From positions 1-32,483 of the forward strand of contig CAINXK010000063.1 of assembly GCA_903854805.1 (NCBI GenBank): DNA of 32,483 nucleotides. Direction: 5' to 3'. Both the position numbers and the translations under genes were made by a program. The notes under the pieces are model-generated. The model ran no database searches, had not been told where the DNA came from, and worked only from the letters and a program-made list of their open reading frames with translations. Shown piece after piece: positions 21,883-29,879 of the stretch (within the stretch, counting starts at the first letter, position 1; each line of letters begins with the position of its first letter). The DNA is from an uncultured Anaerolineae bacterium (GTDB lineage: Bacteria; Chloroflexota; Anaerolineae; Anaerolineales; Villigracilaceae).

Positions 21883-22872
21883 ATGGCAAAGGGAATTGAA
21901 ACATCTGAACAAAGTCAGTCACCAGAACGGATTAATTTACTCACAAATGTAGCCGAAATGTACTATCTGGAAGGCAAAGACCAGTTGGAAATTTCGCGGG
22001 TGGTGGGCGTCACCCGCTCGATGGTTTCACGAATGTTGACCGAAGCGCGCCAACGCGGTATCGTGGAAATCCGAGTCAACCGGACTTTACAGACCGATCC
22101 GGAGCTTGAAGCCGCCATGGTCGAACGTTTCGGAATTAAATCAGCCAAAATCATTGCGCTGCGGGGTGCAGATGACGCTGCAGCACTCCTAAACCTGGGC
22201 CGCGCCGGAGCACAGGTGCTTCAAGAATACATCACACCGTATAGCACAATTGCTCTAGCCTGGGGCACATCGATCAGCGCCACTGTGGATGCGGTCGCAG
22301 AACGCGAGGTTATCCCCATCAAGGTGGTTCAATTGGTGGGCGCCATGGGCGCACGCAACGAGGAATACGATGGGCATGCGCTCGTCCAACGCCTGGCCAC
22401 CAAGCTGGGCGGGGAAACTTATTTTATCAATGCGCCCTACCTTTGCCCGAACGCTGAAGTTGCCTCCGCCATGCTCGCCACCAAGAGTATTGAAGAAACC
22501 GTAGACATGGGCAGACAGGCCCAGGTGGCTCTTTTTGGGATTGGCAGTACCACCCCGAAATATTCAAGCTATTTTCTAGCAGGTTATGTTTCACAGGAAG
22601 AAATGGATTATATCCTTGCCGCCGATGCCGTCGGTGACATTGCCGGCATCCATTTTGACCTGTGGGGCAAACTAGTATGCGAAGATTTTTACCGCCGCCT
22701 GGTAACCATTCGACACGAGCACCTGCTGCGTATTCCGACCAGGATTGGCGTAGCCGGCGGCCCTGGAAAAATGGTCCCAATTCTTGGCGCTTTACGCGGC
22801 GGCTGGATCAATGTACTGGTTACAGACAGCCTCACCGCCCGCAAGGTCTTGGAATTGGACCATATCAAGTAA
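21883..22872 (+). CDS. SorC-family transcriptional regulator (second of two)
   Basis: A 329-residue regulator, the same length as the first SorC protein. The DNA-binding region is at ~33-55 (DQLEISRVVGVTRSMVSRML, then TEARQRGIVEIRV). The ligand domain has IALAWGTSISATVDAV, VVQLVGAMGARNEEYDGHALV and IGVAGGPGKMVPILGALRGG. The start is ATG 21883 with AGGTGG upstream, rather than the GTG 9 bases before it. Its recognition helix TRSMVSRMLTEARQR matches TTSMVSRLLTEAHQR of the first protein, so both probably read the same operators while their effector domains differ. It leads an operon with dehydrogenase E1/E2 and the general PTS proteins and is likely autoregulated. Confidence 0.92.
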   Translation: MAKGIETSEQSQSPERINLLTNVAEMYYLEGKDQLEISRVVGVTRSMVSRMLTEARQRGIVEIRVNRTLQTDPELEAAMVERFGIKSAKIIALRGADDAAALLNLGRAGAQVLQEYITPYSTIALAWGTSISATVDAVAEREVIPIKVVQLVGAMGARNEEYDGHALVQRLATKLGGETYFINAPYLCPNAEVASAMLATKSIEETVDMGRQAQVALFGIGSTTPKYSSYFLAGYVSQEEMDYILAADAVGDIAGIHFDLWGKLVCEDFYRRLVTIRHEHLLRIPTRIGVAGGPGKMVPILGALRGGWINVLVTDSLTARKVLELDHIK

Positions 22873-22899
22873 AAGCCCTATTCACCAATCGAGGTTTCA

Positions 22900-23913
22900 A
22901 TGTCAATAGAAAGTCAAGTTCAGGAAACATTTGGTCAGAAAGTTGCCCGCTTAAAATTGTCGAATGATCAACTATTGAATGCGTACCGCACGATGAGCAC
23001 CATCCGGCAGTTCGAGTTAATGGCCGATAAATTGTATGCCATGGGAAAGGTGCACGGCACCATGCACCTTTCTGCCGGGCAGGAAGCGGTTGCAGTCGGG
23101 CTTGGCATGGCCGTTCGAAAAGATGATTACTTCATCAATCATCACCGTGGCCATGGCCACTTTATCGCCAAAGATGCCGATGTAAAACTGATGATGGCCG
23201 AGTTCATGGGCAAAGATACTGGTTACTGCCGCGGTCGCGGCGGTTCGATGCATATCGCCGACTTCCCTTCTCACAGCCTGGGAGCCAATGGCATCGTTGG
23301 CGGCGGGATTTCCTACTCGGTGGGGGTTGGGCTTGCGCTGCAAATGCAGCGCCGTCAAGAGATCGCCATCACCGTATTTGGGGATGGCGCCTCAAACGAA
23401 GGCGTTTTTCATGAGGCCCTCAATATGGCCGCCCTCTGGAAGTTACCCAATCTCTACGTCTGCGAAAACAACAAATATGGCATGTCGATGGATATCGCCA
23501 ACGCCGCAGCCAAACTGCCCATCGCCCAGCGCGCCGAAGGCTACGGCATTCCCTGGTCTTACATTGATGGCAATGACCTCCTGACGGTTTACGAGACCAT
23601 GCAAAATGCAGTCACACACATCCGTTCCGGTCAGGGGCCGGTCCTGGTCGAAGCCCAAACCTATCGCTATTTCGGTCATTCCAAAAGCGACCGGAATTTA
23701 TATCGCAGCAAGGAAGAGATTGAACATTGGCGCAACACCAAAGATCCGATCAAGCGCTTGGTCACTGATCTTTCAGAAATAGGCTTATTAAATGAAGCCC
23801 TCATCCAAGAGATTGAGCAGGAAACTGCCAGCAGCATCGCTGCTGCCGTAGCGTTTGCCGAAGCCTCTCCTGAACCTGATCCCGCTACCGTAATGGAGTT
23901 TGTTTATGCCTGA
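22900..23913 (+). CDS. pdhA: Pyruvate/acetoin dehydrogenase E1 component, alpha subunit
   Basis: A 337-residue thiamine-diphosphate subunit of a 2-oxo acid (pyruvate) or acetoin dehydrogenase. The ThDP motif is [20 protein letters not shown] (161-180) ending at Asn190-191 (CENNKYG). [11 protein letters not shown] at 81-91 and the phosphorylation-loop-like stretch [19 protein letters not shown] fit the family. Start is ATG 22900 with GAGG 8-11 bases upstream. The gene overlaps E1 beta by 8 bases. Pyruvate is the more likely substrate because enzyme I and glycolysis make it and the PTS genes lie in the same operon, but acetoin cannot be excluded. Confidence 0.93.
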   Translation: MSIESQVQETFGQKVARLKLSNDQLLNAYRTMSTIRQFELMADKLYAMGKVHGTMHLSAGQEAVAVGLGMAVRKDDYFINHHRGHGHFIAKDADVKLMMAEFMGKDTGYCRGRGGSMHIADFPSHSLGANGIVGGGISYSVGVGLALQMQRRQEIAITVFGDGASNEGVFHEALNMAALWKLPNLYVCENNKYGMSMDIANAAAKLPIAQRAEGYGIPWSYIDGNDLLTVYETMQNAVTHIRSGQGPVLVEAQTYRYFGHSKSDRNLYRSKEEIEHWRNTKDPIKRLVTDLSEIGLLNEALIQEIEQETASSIAAAVAFAEASPEPDPATVMEFVYA

Positions 23914-24892
23914 GATTACTTACCTCGAAGCCATCCGGCAAGCCTTGTGGGAAGAGATGAAACGCGACGAACGCGTTTTCATCCTTGGTGAAGATATCGG
24001 ACGTTATGGCGGCGCCTTTGGGGTGACCACCGGCATGTTGGATGAATTTGGTCCCGAGCGCATCCGCGAAACGCCCATCTCTGAGCCCACGATCGTCGCC
24101 ACCGCGATTGGCGCTTCCTTGCTGGGTATGCGCCCGGTCGCCGAAATCATGTTCATGGATTTTGTTTTACTAACCCTCGACCAGTTGGGCAACCAGGCCG
24201 CCAAAATGCGCTATATGTTCGGTGGCAAGGCCAATGTTCCGATAGTGGTACGCATGCCCGCTGGATCGGGTACAGGCGCAGCCGCCCAACATTCCCAATC
24301 ACTCGAATCGCTCCTGATGCATCTGCCTGGCTTGAAGGTCGTCATGCCCAGCACCCCTTACGAGGCCAAAGGGCTGCTGCTGACAGCCATACGCGACCCC
24401 AACCCGGTTTGTTTTGTGGAGCACAAACTGCTTTACAAAACCAAGGGTGAGGTACCGGCAGGCGAGTACACGCTGCCCTTTGGTGTGGCAGATATCAAGC
24501 GTACGGGCAAAGATCTGACGGTGGTAGCCAACAACATCATGGTCCTGAAAACCCTGGCGGTGGCCGAAAAATTGGCCAAAGAAGGCTTCGACATCGAAGT
24601 AATCGACCCGCGCACCCTGGTACCTCTAGATCGCGAAACGATCATCAATTCGGTTTGTAAAACCGGCCGTTTGCTGGTGATCCACGAAGCCTGCCAGACC
24701 GGCGGGTGGGCTGGTGAAGTCATCGCCAGCATTGTATCCAGCCGCGCCTTTGGTTACCTGGATGCTCCCATCCGGCGCCTGGCAGGCAAAGATTGCCCGA
24801 TTCCCTACAACCGCGGCCTGGAACGCGCAGCGGTGCCACAGGAAGAAGACATTGAAGCTGAAATCCGCACGATCTTGATGGGTGGGTATTGA
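23906..24892 (+). CDS. pdhB: Pyruvate/acetoin dehydrogenase E1 component, beta subunit
   Basis: A 328-residue E1 beta subunit, which with the alpha subunit forms the ThDP site. Family signatures are [59 protein letters not shown] and [16 protein letters not shown]. Start ATG 23906 (MPEITYLEA) overlaps the upstream stop, with GGAG 8-11 bases before it. E2 starts 1 bp after its stop. Tight spacing ensures equal output with the alpha subunit. Confidence 0.94.
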   Translation: MPEITYLEAIRQALWEEMKRDERVFILGEDIGRYGGAFGVTTGMLDEFGPERIRETPISEPTIVATAIGASLLGMRPVAEIMFMDFVLLTLDQLGNQAAKMRYMFGGKANVPIVVRMPAGSGTGAAAQHSQSLESLLMHLPGLKVVMPSTPYEAKGLLLTAIRDPNPVCFVEHKLLYKTKGEVPAGEYTLPFGVADIKRTGKDLTVVANNIMVLKTLAVAEKLAKEGFDIEVIDPRTLVPLDRETIINSVCKTGRLLVIHEACQTGGWAGEVIASIVSSRAFGYLDAPIRRLAGKDCPIPYNRGLERAAVPQEEDIEAEIRTILMGGY

Positions 24893-24893
24893 T

Positions 24894-26294
24894 ATGCCCG
24901 TAGCCTTCATCATGCCCAAGGTCGATATGGACCAGGAAAAAGCCACCATCATCACCTGGTTGAAAAAAGAGGGCGACCTTATTAAATTGGATGAGACCGT
25001 TCTGGTGGTCGAGACCGAAAAAGTGTCCATCGAAGTATCCGCGCCAGCCACGGGCACGCTGGTAGGCATGCGCTTCAAGGCCGGCGACGTGGTCCCGATC
25101 GCGCAGGTGATCGCTTATGTCTTGCTCAGCGGCGAAACGATCAAGGATCTTCCAGCAGATCTGACCCCAGCGGCCCAACCTGCGGTGCTGCCCGCCGCGT
25201 CTGTGCCTGTCCATCAGACCGATATCAACCCGATCTCCCCCCCACCAGCCGGCGCCGCGCAGATTGCAACACATTCGGCCACGCCCATCGCCATACGCAT
25301 GGCAAAAGAATTGGGTCTTGATCTCAACCAGGTACCCACAGCGGGTGAGCGCACCACACGCGAAGATGTCGAACGCTACATCCAGGGTCGCGACCAGGCC
25401 AAAACCACGCAGGCTATGAATACCGGCAAAATTTCCGCCACCCCGGCCGCGCGGCGCATAGCCCGTGAAACCGGCGTCCCGCTGGAATCGATTGCTGGCA
25501 GCGGCCCACTTGGTCGCATCCAGGCTGCAGATATTGCTTCTGCCAGCCCGGCAGCCGCACCCGAGCATCCGCCAGTCTCTGCCAATAAATCGGAGCGACC
25601 AGCGCAAATCATCCCGCTCGCCGGCATACGCTTGAAAATTGCACAGCGCTTGCAGGCCAGCTTCCAAGAATCTCCACACATCGCACTAACCGTGGAAGCC
25701 GATGTTACCCACCTGGAAGTGGTGCGCACACACATGAACAACATTGCCATGCGTGAAAAGGCTGGCAAAATTTCGCTGACAGCCTTGTTGGTCAAGGTTG
25801 TCGCCTGGGCTTTAGAGCGCAACCCCTATATCAACGCATCTCTGATCGATAACCAGATTTACCTCTGGCAGGATGTTAATATCGGCGTGGCAACCGCCCT
25901 GGAAGACGGGCTGATTGTGCCGGTCATCCACCAGACCAACCACCTTTCTGTGCGCCAGATTGCCAATAGTCTTGCAGATTTAGGCGCGCGCGCGCGCGAG
26001 GGCCGCCTGGCTCTCTCTGATGTGCAGCGCGGCACCTTCACCATTTCAAACCTGGGCATGTTCGGTATCCAGCAGTTCCGAGCAGTCATCAACCCGCCAG
26101 AGAGCGCCATCCTGGCAGTTGGTGCAGTCCTGCGCAAACCGGTGGTGGTGGACGAACAAGATACTGTGGCCGTGCGCCCGATCATGACGATGACGATTGC
26201 CGCAGATCATCGTGTAATTGATGGCGTTGTGGCGGCACGCTTCCTGGCCGATCTGGTTCAGGGCATTGAGTTCCCAGAAACATTGTTGTATTGA
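24894..26294 (+). CDS. pdhC: Dihydrolipoamide acyltransferase (E2) with two subunit-binding domains
   Basis: A 466-residue E2 of a 2-oxo acid dehydrogenase complex. The lipoyl domain comes first with Lys43 in VVETEKVSIEVSAP. Two small peripheral subunit-binding domains follow, at ~128-164 (ATPIAIRMAKELGLDLNQVP) and ~180-215 (ATPAARRIARETGVPLESIAGSG). Most E2 proteins have one. The catalytic domain (~235-466) ends with the active-site ADHRVIDGVVAARFLADL (His439, Asp443). Linkers are Ala/Pro-rich. No dihydrolipoamide dehydrogenase (E3) gene is in the window, so E3 must be shared. Two binding domains may help hold E1 and a shared E3 at once. HPr follows 10 bp downstream. Confidence 0.94.
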   Translation: MPVAFIMPKVDMDQEKATIITWLKKEGDLIKLDETVLVVETEKVSIEVSAPATGTLVGMRFKAGDVVPIAQVIAYVLLSGETIKDLPADLTPAAQPAVLPAASVPVHQTDINPISPPPAGAAQIATHSATPIAIRMAKELGLDLNQVPTAGERTTREDVERYIQGRDQAKTTQAMNTGKISATPAARRIARETGVPLESIAGSGPLGRIQAADIASASPAAAPEHPPVSANKSERPAQIIPLAGIRLKIAQRLQASFQESPHIALTVEADVTHLEVVRTHMNNIAMREKAGKISLTALLVKVVAWALERNPYINASLIDNQIYLWQDVNIGVATALEDGLIVPVIHQTNHLSVRQIANSLADLGARAREGRLALSDVQRGTFTISNLGMFGIQQFRAVINPPESAILAVGAVLRKPVVVDEQDTVAVRPIMTMTIAADHRVIDGVVAARFLADLVQGIEFPETLLY

Positions 26295-26304
26295 GGGCTT
26301 AACC

Positions 26305-26583
26305 ATGCTTGAAACAAAAGTCAGTATCACCAACAAGGTGGGCTTGCATGCCCGCCCGGCGTCGTTGTTTGTGCAAGTGGCGAAAAAATACGCCTCCGAT
26401 ATCACAGTTTGCAATCTAACCACCGGCAGCAGCCCGGTCAACGCCAAGAGCATCATCAGCATCCTGACCCTGGGTGTGATGCAGAATCATGAGATTCTGA
26501 TCCAGGCAAATGGCGCCGACGAAGCCGACGCCATCCAGCGCCTGACCCTGCTGGTGCAGTCTGATTTTGGAGAAAGCAAGTGA
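26305..26583 (+). CDS. ptsH: Phosphocarrier protein HPr
   Basis: A 92-residue HPr that carries phosphate from enzyme I to IIA. The phosphorylated His15 lies in NKVGLHARPASLFVQ. The segment VNAKSIISIL puts Ser49 at the position of the regulatory Ser46 of Firmicutes HPr, so HPr kinase control is possible; no kinase gene is in the window. The start is ATG 26305; a longer frame running back into E2 is a shadow. Its stop overlaps the enzyme I start by 3 bases of GTGA. Encoding it next to enzyme I is common; encoding it behind dehydrogenase genes is not. Confidence 0.95.
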   Translation: MLETKVSITNKVGLHARPASLFVQVAKKYASDITVCNLTTGSSPVNAKSIISILTLGVMQNHEILIQANGADEADAIQRLTLLVQSDFGESK

Positions 26584-28316
26584 GCCCGGAGCTTTTTCTT
26601 CAGGGGATTGCCGCGAGTGATGGCATTGCCATCGGGCCGGCCTTCCTTTATGCTATTCAAGAACTGACGATTCCAACCCGGCTGCCTGGCCAGCCCAATC
26701 TCGAAATTGCGCGCTTTATCTCTGCGAGTGAGCAAGCCAGCCTGGAACTGAACAGTCTGCGAGAAAGTGTGCTGTTGCGCAGTCAAGGCGAGCAGCTGGC
26801 CGCCATCTTTGATGCGCACTTGATGATGCTGGAAGACCCGCTGCTGACGGAAAATATCAACGCCAAGATCGAGAGTGGCCTGATCGTGGAACAGGCCGTT
26901 GCTGATGCCACGCGTGAACTGGCTGCATTGTTAGCCTGCATGCAGGATGAACTCTTTGCCGCCCGCGCTGCCGATGTTCAGGATGTTGGACGTCGAATTT
27001 TGCGTATTCTGCTCGACCTGCCAGATACTGCCTTGAGCAATCTGCAAGCTCCGTCCATCATCATTGCCCAGGATTTAACACCTTCTGACACTGCCAGGCT
27101 GGACCCGGAATTAGTTCTAGGGTTTTGCACCGCTTTTGGCGGCCTGACCTCGCACAGTGCCATTCTGGCGCGCACATTGGGAATTCCAGCCCTGGTAGGT
27201 ATGGGAGCCCATTTACTGGAAACGGTCGAACTTGATGATTCGCTCTTGATGGATGGTTCGACCGGTCTGATGATCGTGGATCCGACACAAGCGACAGTTT
27301 CAGAGTATCAGAAACTCAAACGCAAGCAAGATGCTCATTTATTGGAAGTTAAAGCCAGTGCCCAGAGCGCAGCCCACACAGCCAACGGCCGGCATGTGGA
27401 AGTGGCCGCCAATATCGGCGAAGTGGAGACAGCTTTGGAAGCCGTTGAGTATGGGGCCGAAGGCGTCGGCTTACTGCGCACAGAATTCCTGTATTTGAGC
27501 GAAACCCGCGCCCCCGATGAAAACAAGCAGTTTGAAATTTACCAGGAAATTTTCAATGTGCTGGGCCAGCGCCCGCTCATTATTCGAACGCTGGATATCG
27601 GCGGAGATAAGCCGCCTTCCTATATGCCTTTCCCGAAAGAGATGAACCCTTTTCTGGGCTGGCGTGCCATCCGCATGTGTATGGACGATACAGGTTTGTT
27701 TAAAACCCAACTGCGCGCCATTCTACGTGCTGCCGTCGGACACGACATCCGCATCATGTTCCCGATGATCATCAGTTTGGATGAGTTGTTGTGTGCGCGT
27801 GGTCTGATCGCCCAGGCGGAAAGCGAACTGGAAGAAGAGCGAAAACCCTTCGCGAAGAATGTGCCGGTTGGCATTATGGTTGAAACACCTGCAGCAGCTA
27901 TCCTGGTGGATATTCTGGCGTCTGCCTCAGATTTCTTTAGCCTTGGAACGAACGATCTGACCCAATATACGCTGGCAGTCGATCGTGGTAATGAGAAAGT
28001 CGCTGGCCTATTCCAGCCGCTGCACCCGGCCGTCCTGCGGCTGATCAAGCTGACAATCGATGCTGCCCACAGCAAAGGCAAGTGGGTCGGGATGTGCGGC
28101 GAACTGGCTGGGATGCAAAAAGCGATTCCCATTTTGCTGGGCTTGGGTCTGGATGAATTCAGCATGGCTTCACGTTCCATCCCGATGGCCAAGCATTTGA
28201 TCGCAAAACTTAGCGACGAACGGGCGCGCGAAATTTCGACACAAGCTCTTTCACTGTCAACGGCTATTGAAATCGAAGCCTATATGAAAACCGTATTGGC
28301 TGAACTGGAAGATTAA
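26580..28316 (+). CDS. ptsI: PTS enzyme I (PEP-protein phosphotransferase)
   Basis: A 578-residue enzyme I, which takes phosphate from PEP and gives it to HPr, releasing pyruvate. The phospho-His is His192 in AFGGLTSHSAILARTLGIPALVG. The PEP-binding barrel shows GVGLLRTEFLYL, TLDIGGDKPPSYMP, MVETPAAAILVDILA, SLGTNDLTQYTLAVDRG and WVGMCGELAG with Cys506. All catalytic positions seen are kept, and length matches free-standing enzyme I (about 575). Start is GTG 26580 overlapping the HPr stop, with GGAG 9-12 bases upstream. It closes the operon that begins at the promoter 21575. I see no clear terminator in the 200 bp that follow. Confidence 0.96.
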   Translation: MSPELFLQGIAASDGIAIGPAFLYAIQELTIPTRLPGQPNLEIARFISASEQASLELNSLRESVLLRSQGEQLAAIFDAHLMMLEDPLLTENINAKIESGLIVEQAVADATRELAALLACMQDELFAARAADVQDVGRRILRILLDLPDTALSNLQAPSIIIAQDLTPSDTARLDPELVLGFCTAFGGLTSHSAILARTLGIPALVGMGAHLLETVELDDSLLMDGSTGLMIVDPTQATVSEYQKLKRKQDAHLLEVKASAQSAAHTANGRHVEVAANIGEVETALEAVEYGAEGVGLLRTEFLYLSETRAPDENKQFEIYQEIFNVLGQRPLIIRTLDIGGDKPPSYMPFPKEMNPFLGWRAIRMCMDDTGLFKTQLRAILRAAVGHDIRIMFPMIISLDELLCARGLIAQAESELEEERKPFAKNVPVGIMVETPAAAILVDILASASDFFSLGTNDLTQYTLAVDRGNEKVAGLFQPLHPAVLRLIKLTIDAAHSKGKWVGMCGELAGMQKAIPILLGLGLDEFSMASRSIPMAKHLIAKLSDERAREISTQALSLSTAIEIEAYMKTVLAELED

Positions 28317-28517
28317 ACAGACGTTGTGACGATGTAAATCGATTCCGCTCAATGCTCAGAAGTTAAATCTGCAAAATCCCTGCGCTGATGCAAAAGAACT
28401 ACTGCAACTCGCTCGAATGGATGCAAACCGCGATAAACAACCGCTGCACGCCAGCCTTGATAGAATGAAAAAACAAAAACCAGCCAAAAATTCATCGAAC
28501 GACCAGGAGTCTGCCCC

Positions 28518-29225
28518 ATGCCCGCCTTTGACCTGATCGGTTTCGACGCCGACGACACCCTTTGGCAGAACGAACGTTATTATAATGAAGCGCAGACCCG
28601 TTTTGCTCAGCTGCTCAGCCATTACCACCCGGAAGAGTGGGTGCGCGAGCGCCTTTACGAGACCGAAACCCGCAATATCCAGCATTTTGGCTACGGGGTT
28701 AAAGCCTTTGCACTTTCAATGATCGAGACCGCGGTGGAATTGACCGAGGGACGCATTTCCGGGCAGGATATCAAAACGTTGGTGGAAGTGGCGCGCGAAA
28801 TGCTGGATGCCGAGGTGGAGCTGCTGCCGCAGGTACGCGAAGCCATCCACCTGCTGGCAAAAACCCACCGCCTGGCACTGATCACCAAGGGCGACTTGCT
28901 GGACCAGGAGCGCAAAATTGAACGTTCTGGACTGGGTCAATATTTTCAGGATGTCGAAATTGTCAGTCACAAGACACCCGCTGCCTATGCGCAATTCCTG
29001 AAGAAACTTTCCATCCCTGCCGAGCGCTTCCTGATGGTCGGCAATTCGCTGCGTTCCGATATCCTGCCGGTGCTGCAGCTCGGCGGCAGCGCCGTGCACA
29101 TTCCATACGGCAGCACCTGGCAGCACGAGCAAGCCGACACACCGCCCATGGGTACACCCGGCTTCCAGGCCGTCAGCGAATTTGGGCAGATACCCACCCT
29201 CATCGCCCTGCTCGAGCAGGCTTAA
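28518..29225 (+). CDS. HAD-superfamily hydrolase
   Basis: A 235-residue phosphatase-like protein. Motif I is FDADDTLWQN (Asp10 nucleophile, Asp12), motif II ITKGD near 115-119, and motif III/IV includes SHKTPAAY and MVGNSLRSDILP. An alpha-helical cap between motif I and II (residues ~20-90) is of the phosphoglycolate-phosphatase-like type. Start ATG has CAGGAG 9-14 bases upstream. It follows the enzyme I gene after a 200-bp gap with no visible operator, so it is probably a separate unit. Its substrate is unknown; dephosphorylation of a sugar phosphate would suit the setting, but that is a guess. Confidence 0.9.
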   Translation: MPAFDLIGFDADDTLWQNERYYNEAQTRFAQLLSHYHPEEWVRERLYETETRNIQHFGYGVKAFALSMIETAVELTEGRISGQDIKTLVEVAREMLDAEVELLPQVREAIHLLAKTHRLALITKGDLLDQERKIERSGLGQYFQDVEIVSHKTPAAYAQFLKKLSIPAERFLMVGNSLRSDILPVLQLGGSAVHIPYGSTWQHEQADTPPMGTPGFQAVSEFGQIPTLIALLEQA

Positions 29226-29287
29226 CAAATACACCAGAAATATCTTTACTCACAGCTGCTTTTCCCCACCCAGATACTGCCACGCAA

Positions 29288-29325
29288 GTGCTGATTTTGT
29301 GGAAAAACTTCCGCAAAATCAGCAC
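29288..29325. terminator. Long hairpin between convergent units
   Basis: GTGCTGATTTTGTGGAA (29288-29304) pairs with TTCCGCAAAATCAGCAC (29309-29325) around an AAAC loop, a 17-bp stem with one G-U pair. It lies between the HAD gene and the convergent minus-strand group, so it may stop transcription from both sides although flanking T runs are poor. A second small hairpin (CCCGGC/GCCGGG) is at 29380-29397. The rest of the 290-bp gap shows nothing. Confidence 0.6.
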
Positions 29326-29517
29326 AAAATATAATTCTCATTCATCTGGGCATATTCTACCCAGCCAGCCACGCTTTTACCCGGCAACGCAGCCGGGCGA
29401 AGCTGGTCATCACCCGGGTCGCGCCCTACCCTGAGACTGCAGCCATCGCAGCAACACGCTGTGCCCTATGGTGCCGGCGCCGGTCACGGCAGAGTTGCTC
29501 CATGGGCATATTTACTT

Positions 29518-29877
29518 CTATTTTTCCGCTTGACCAGCCTGCGGGTCAAGGGCTGGAGCACCCGTCTGATCTGGGATCGTTGGACTGGCTGGCAGACCCG
29601 CGATTTTCTGGTCGCGCTCCTGGATGGCACCCAACAGGCGCGCCTGCTCGGCTTTCAGTTCGCGGTTCTCCTGCTCGGCCTGCGCCAAACGCATCGCACC
29701 CGTGCGCCCCAACGAACGGCCCCCCAGCAGGTCCAACAGCAGGGCCAGCAGGTAGCCGATCAGACCCAGCAGTACAATCCACCACTGATCGATGATCACT
29801 GCCGTGACGATGCTCATGCCGAGCACCACCCAGGCATACATGTCCAACAAAAACCACCAGGGACGCGTCTCTGGCAT
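29518..29877 (-). CDS. Small membrane protein with two spans and a coiled coil
   Basis: A 119-residue protein of no family I recognise. Residues ~8-28 and ~31-51 are hydrophobic spans (FLLDMYAWVVLGMSIVTAVI; WWIVLLGLIGYLLALLLDLL) joined by a very short turn. The remainder is a helical stretch rich in Glu, Gln and Ala (MRLAQAEQENRELKAEQARLLGAIQERDQ) likely to form a coiled coil, and a Pro-rich tail. Start ATG lies 2 bp after the stop of the vWA fusion gene with GGAG 9-12 bases upstream. Tight coupling suggests it assists the fusion protein at the membrane, for example as an anchor or assembly factor. That is inferred from position only. Confidence 0.75.
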   Translation of the reverse strand: MPETRPWWFLLDMYAWVVLGMSIVTAVIIDQWWIVLLGLIGYLLALLLDLLGGRSLGRTGAMRLAQAEQENRELKAEQARLLGAIQERDQKIAGLPASPTIPDQTGAPALDPQAGQAEK

Positions 29878-29879
29878 GC

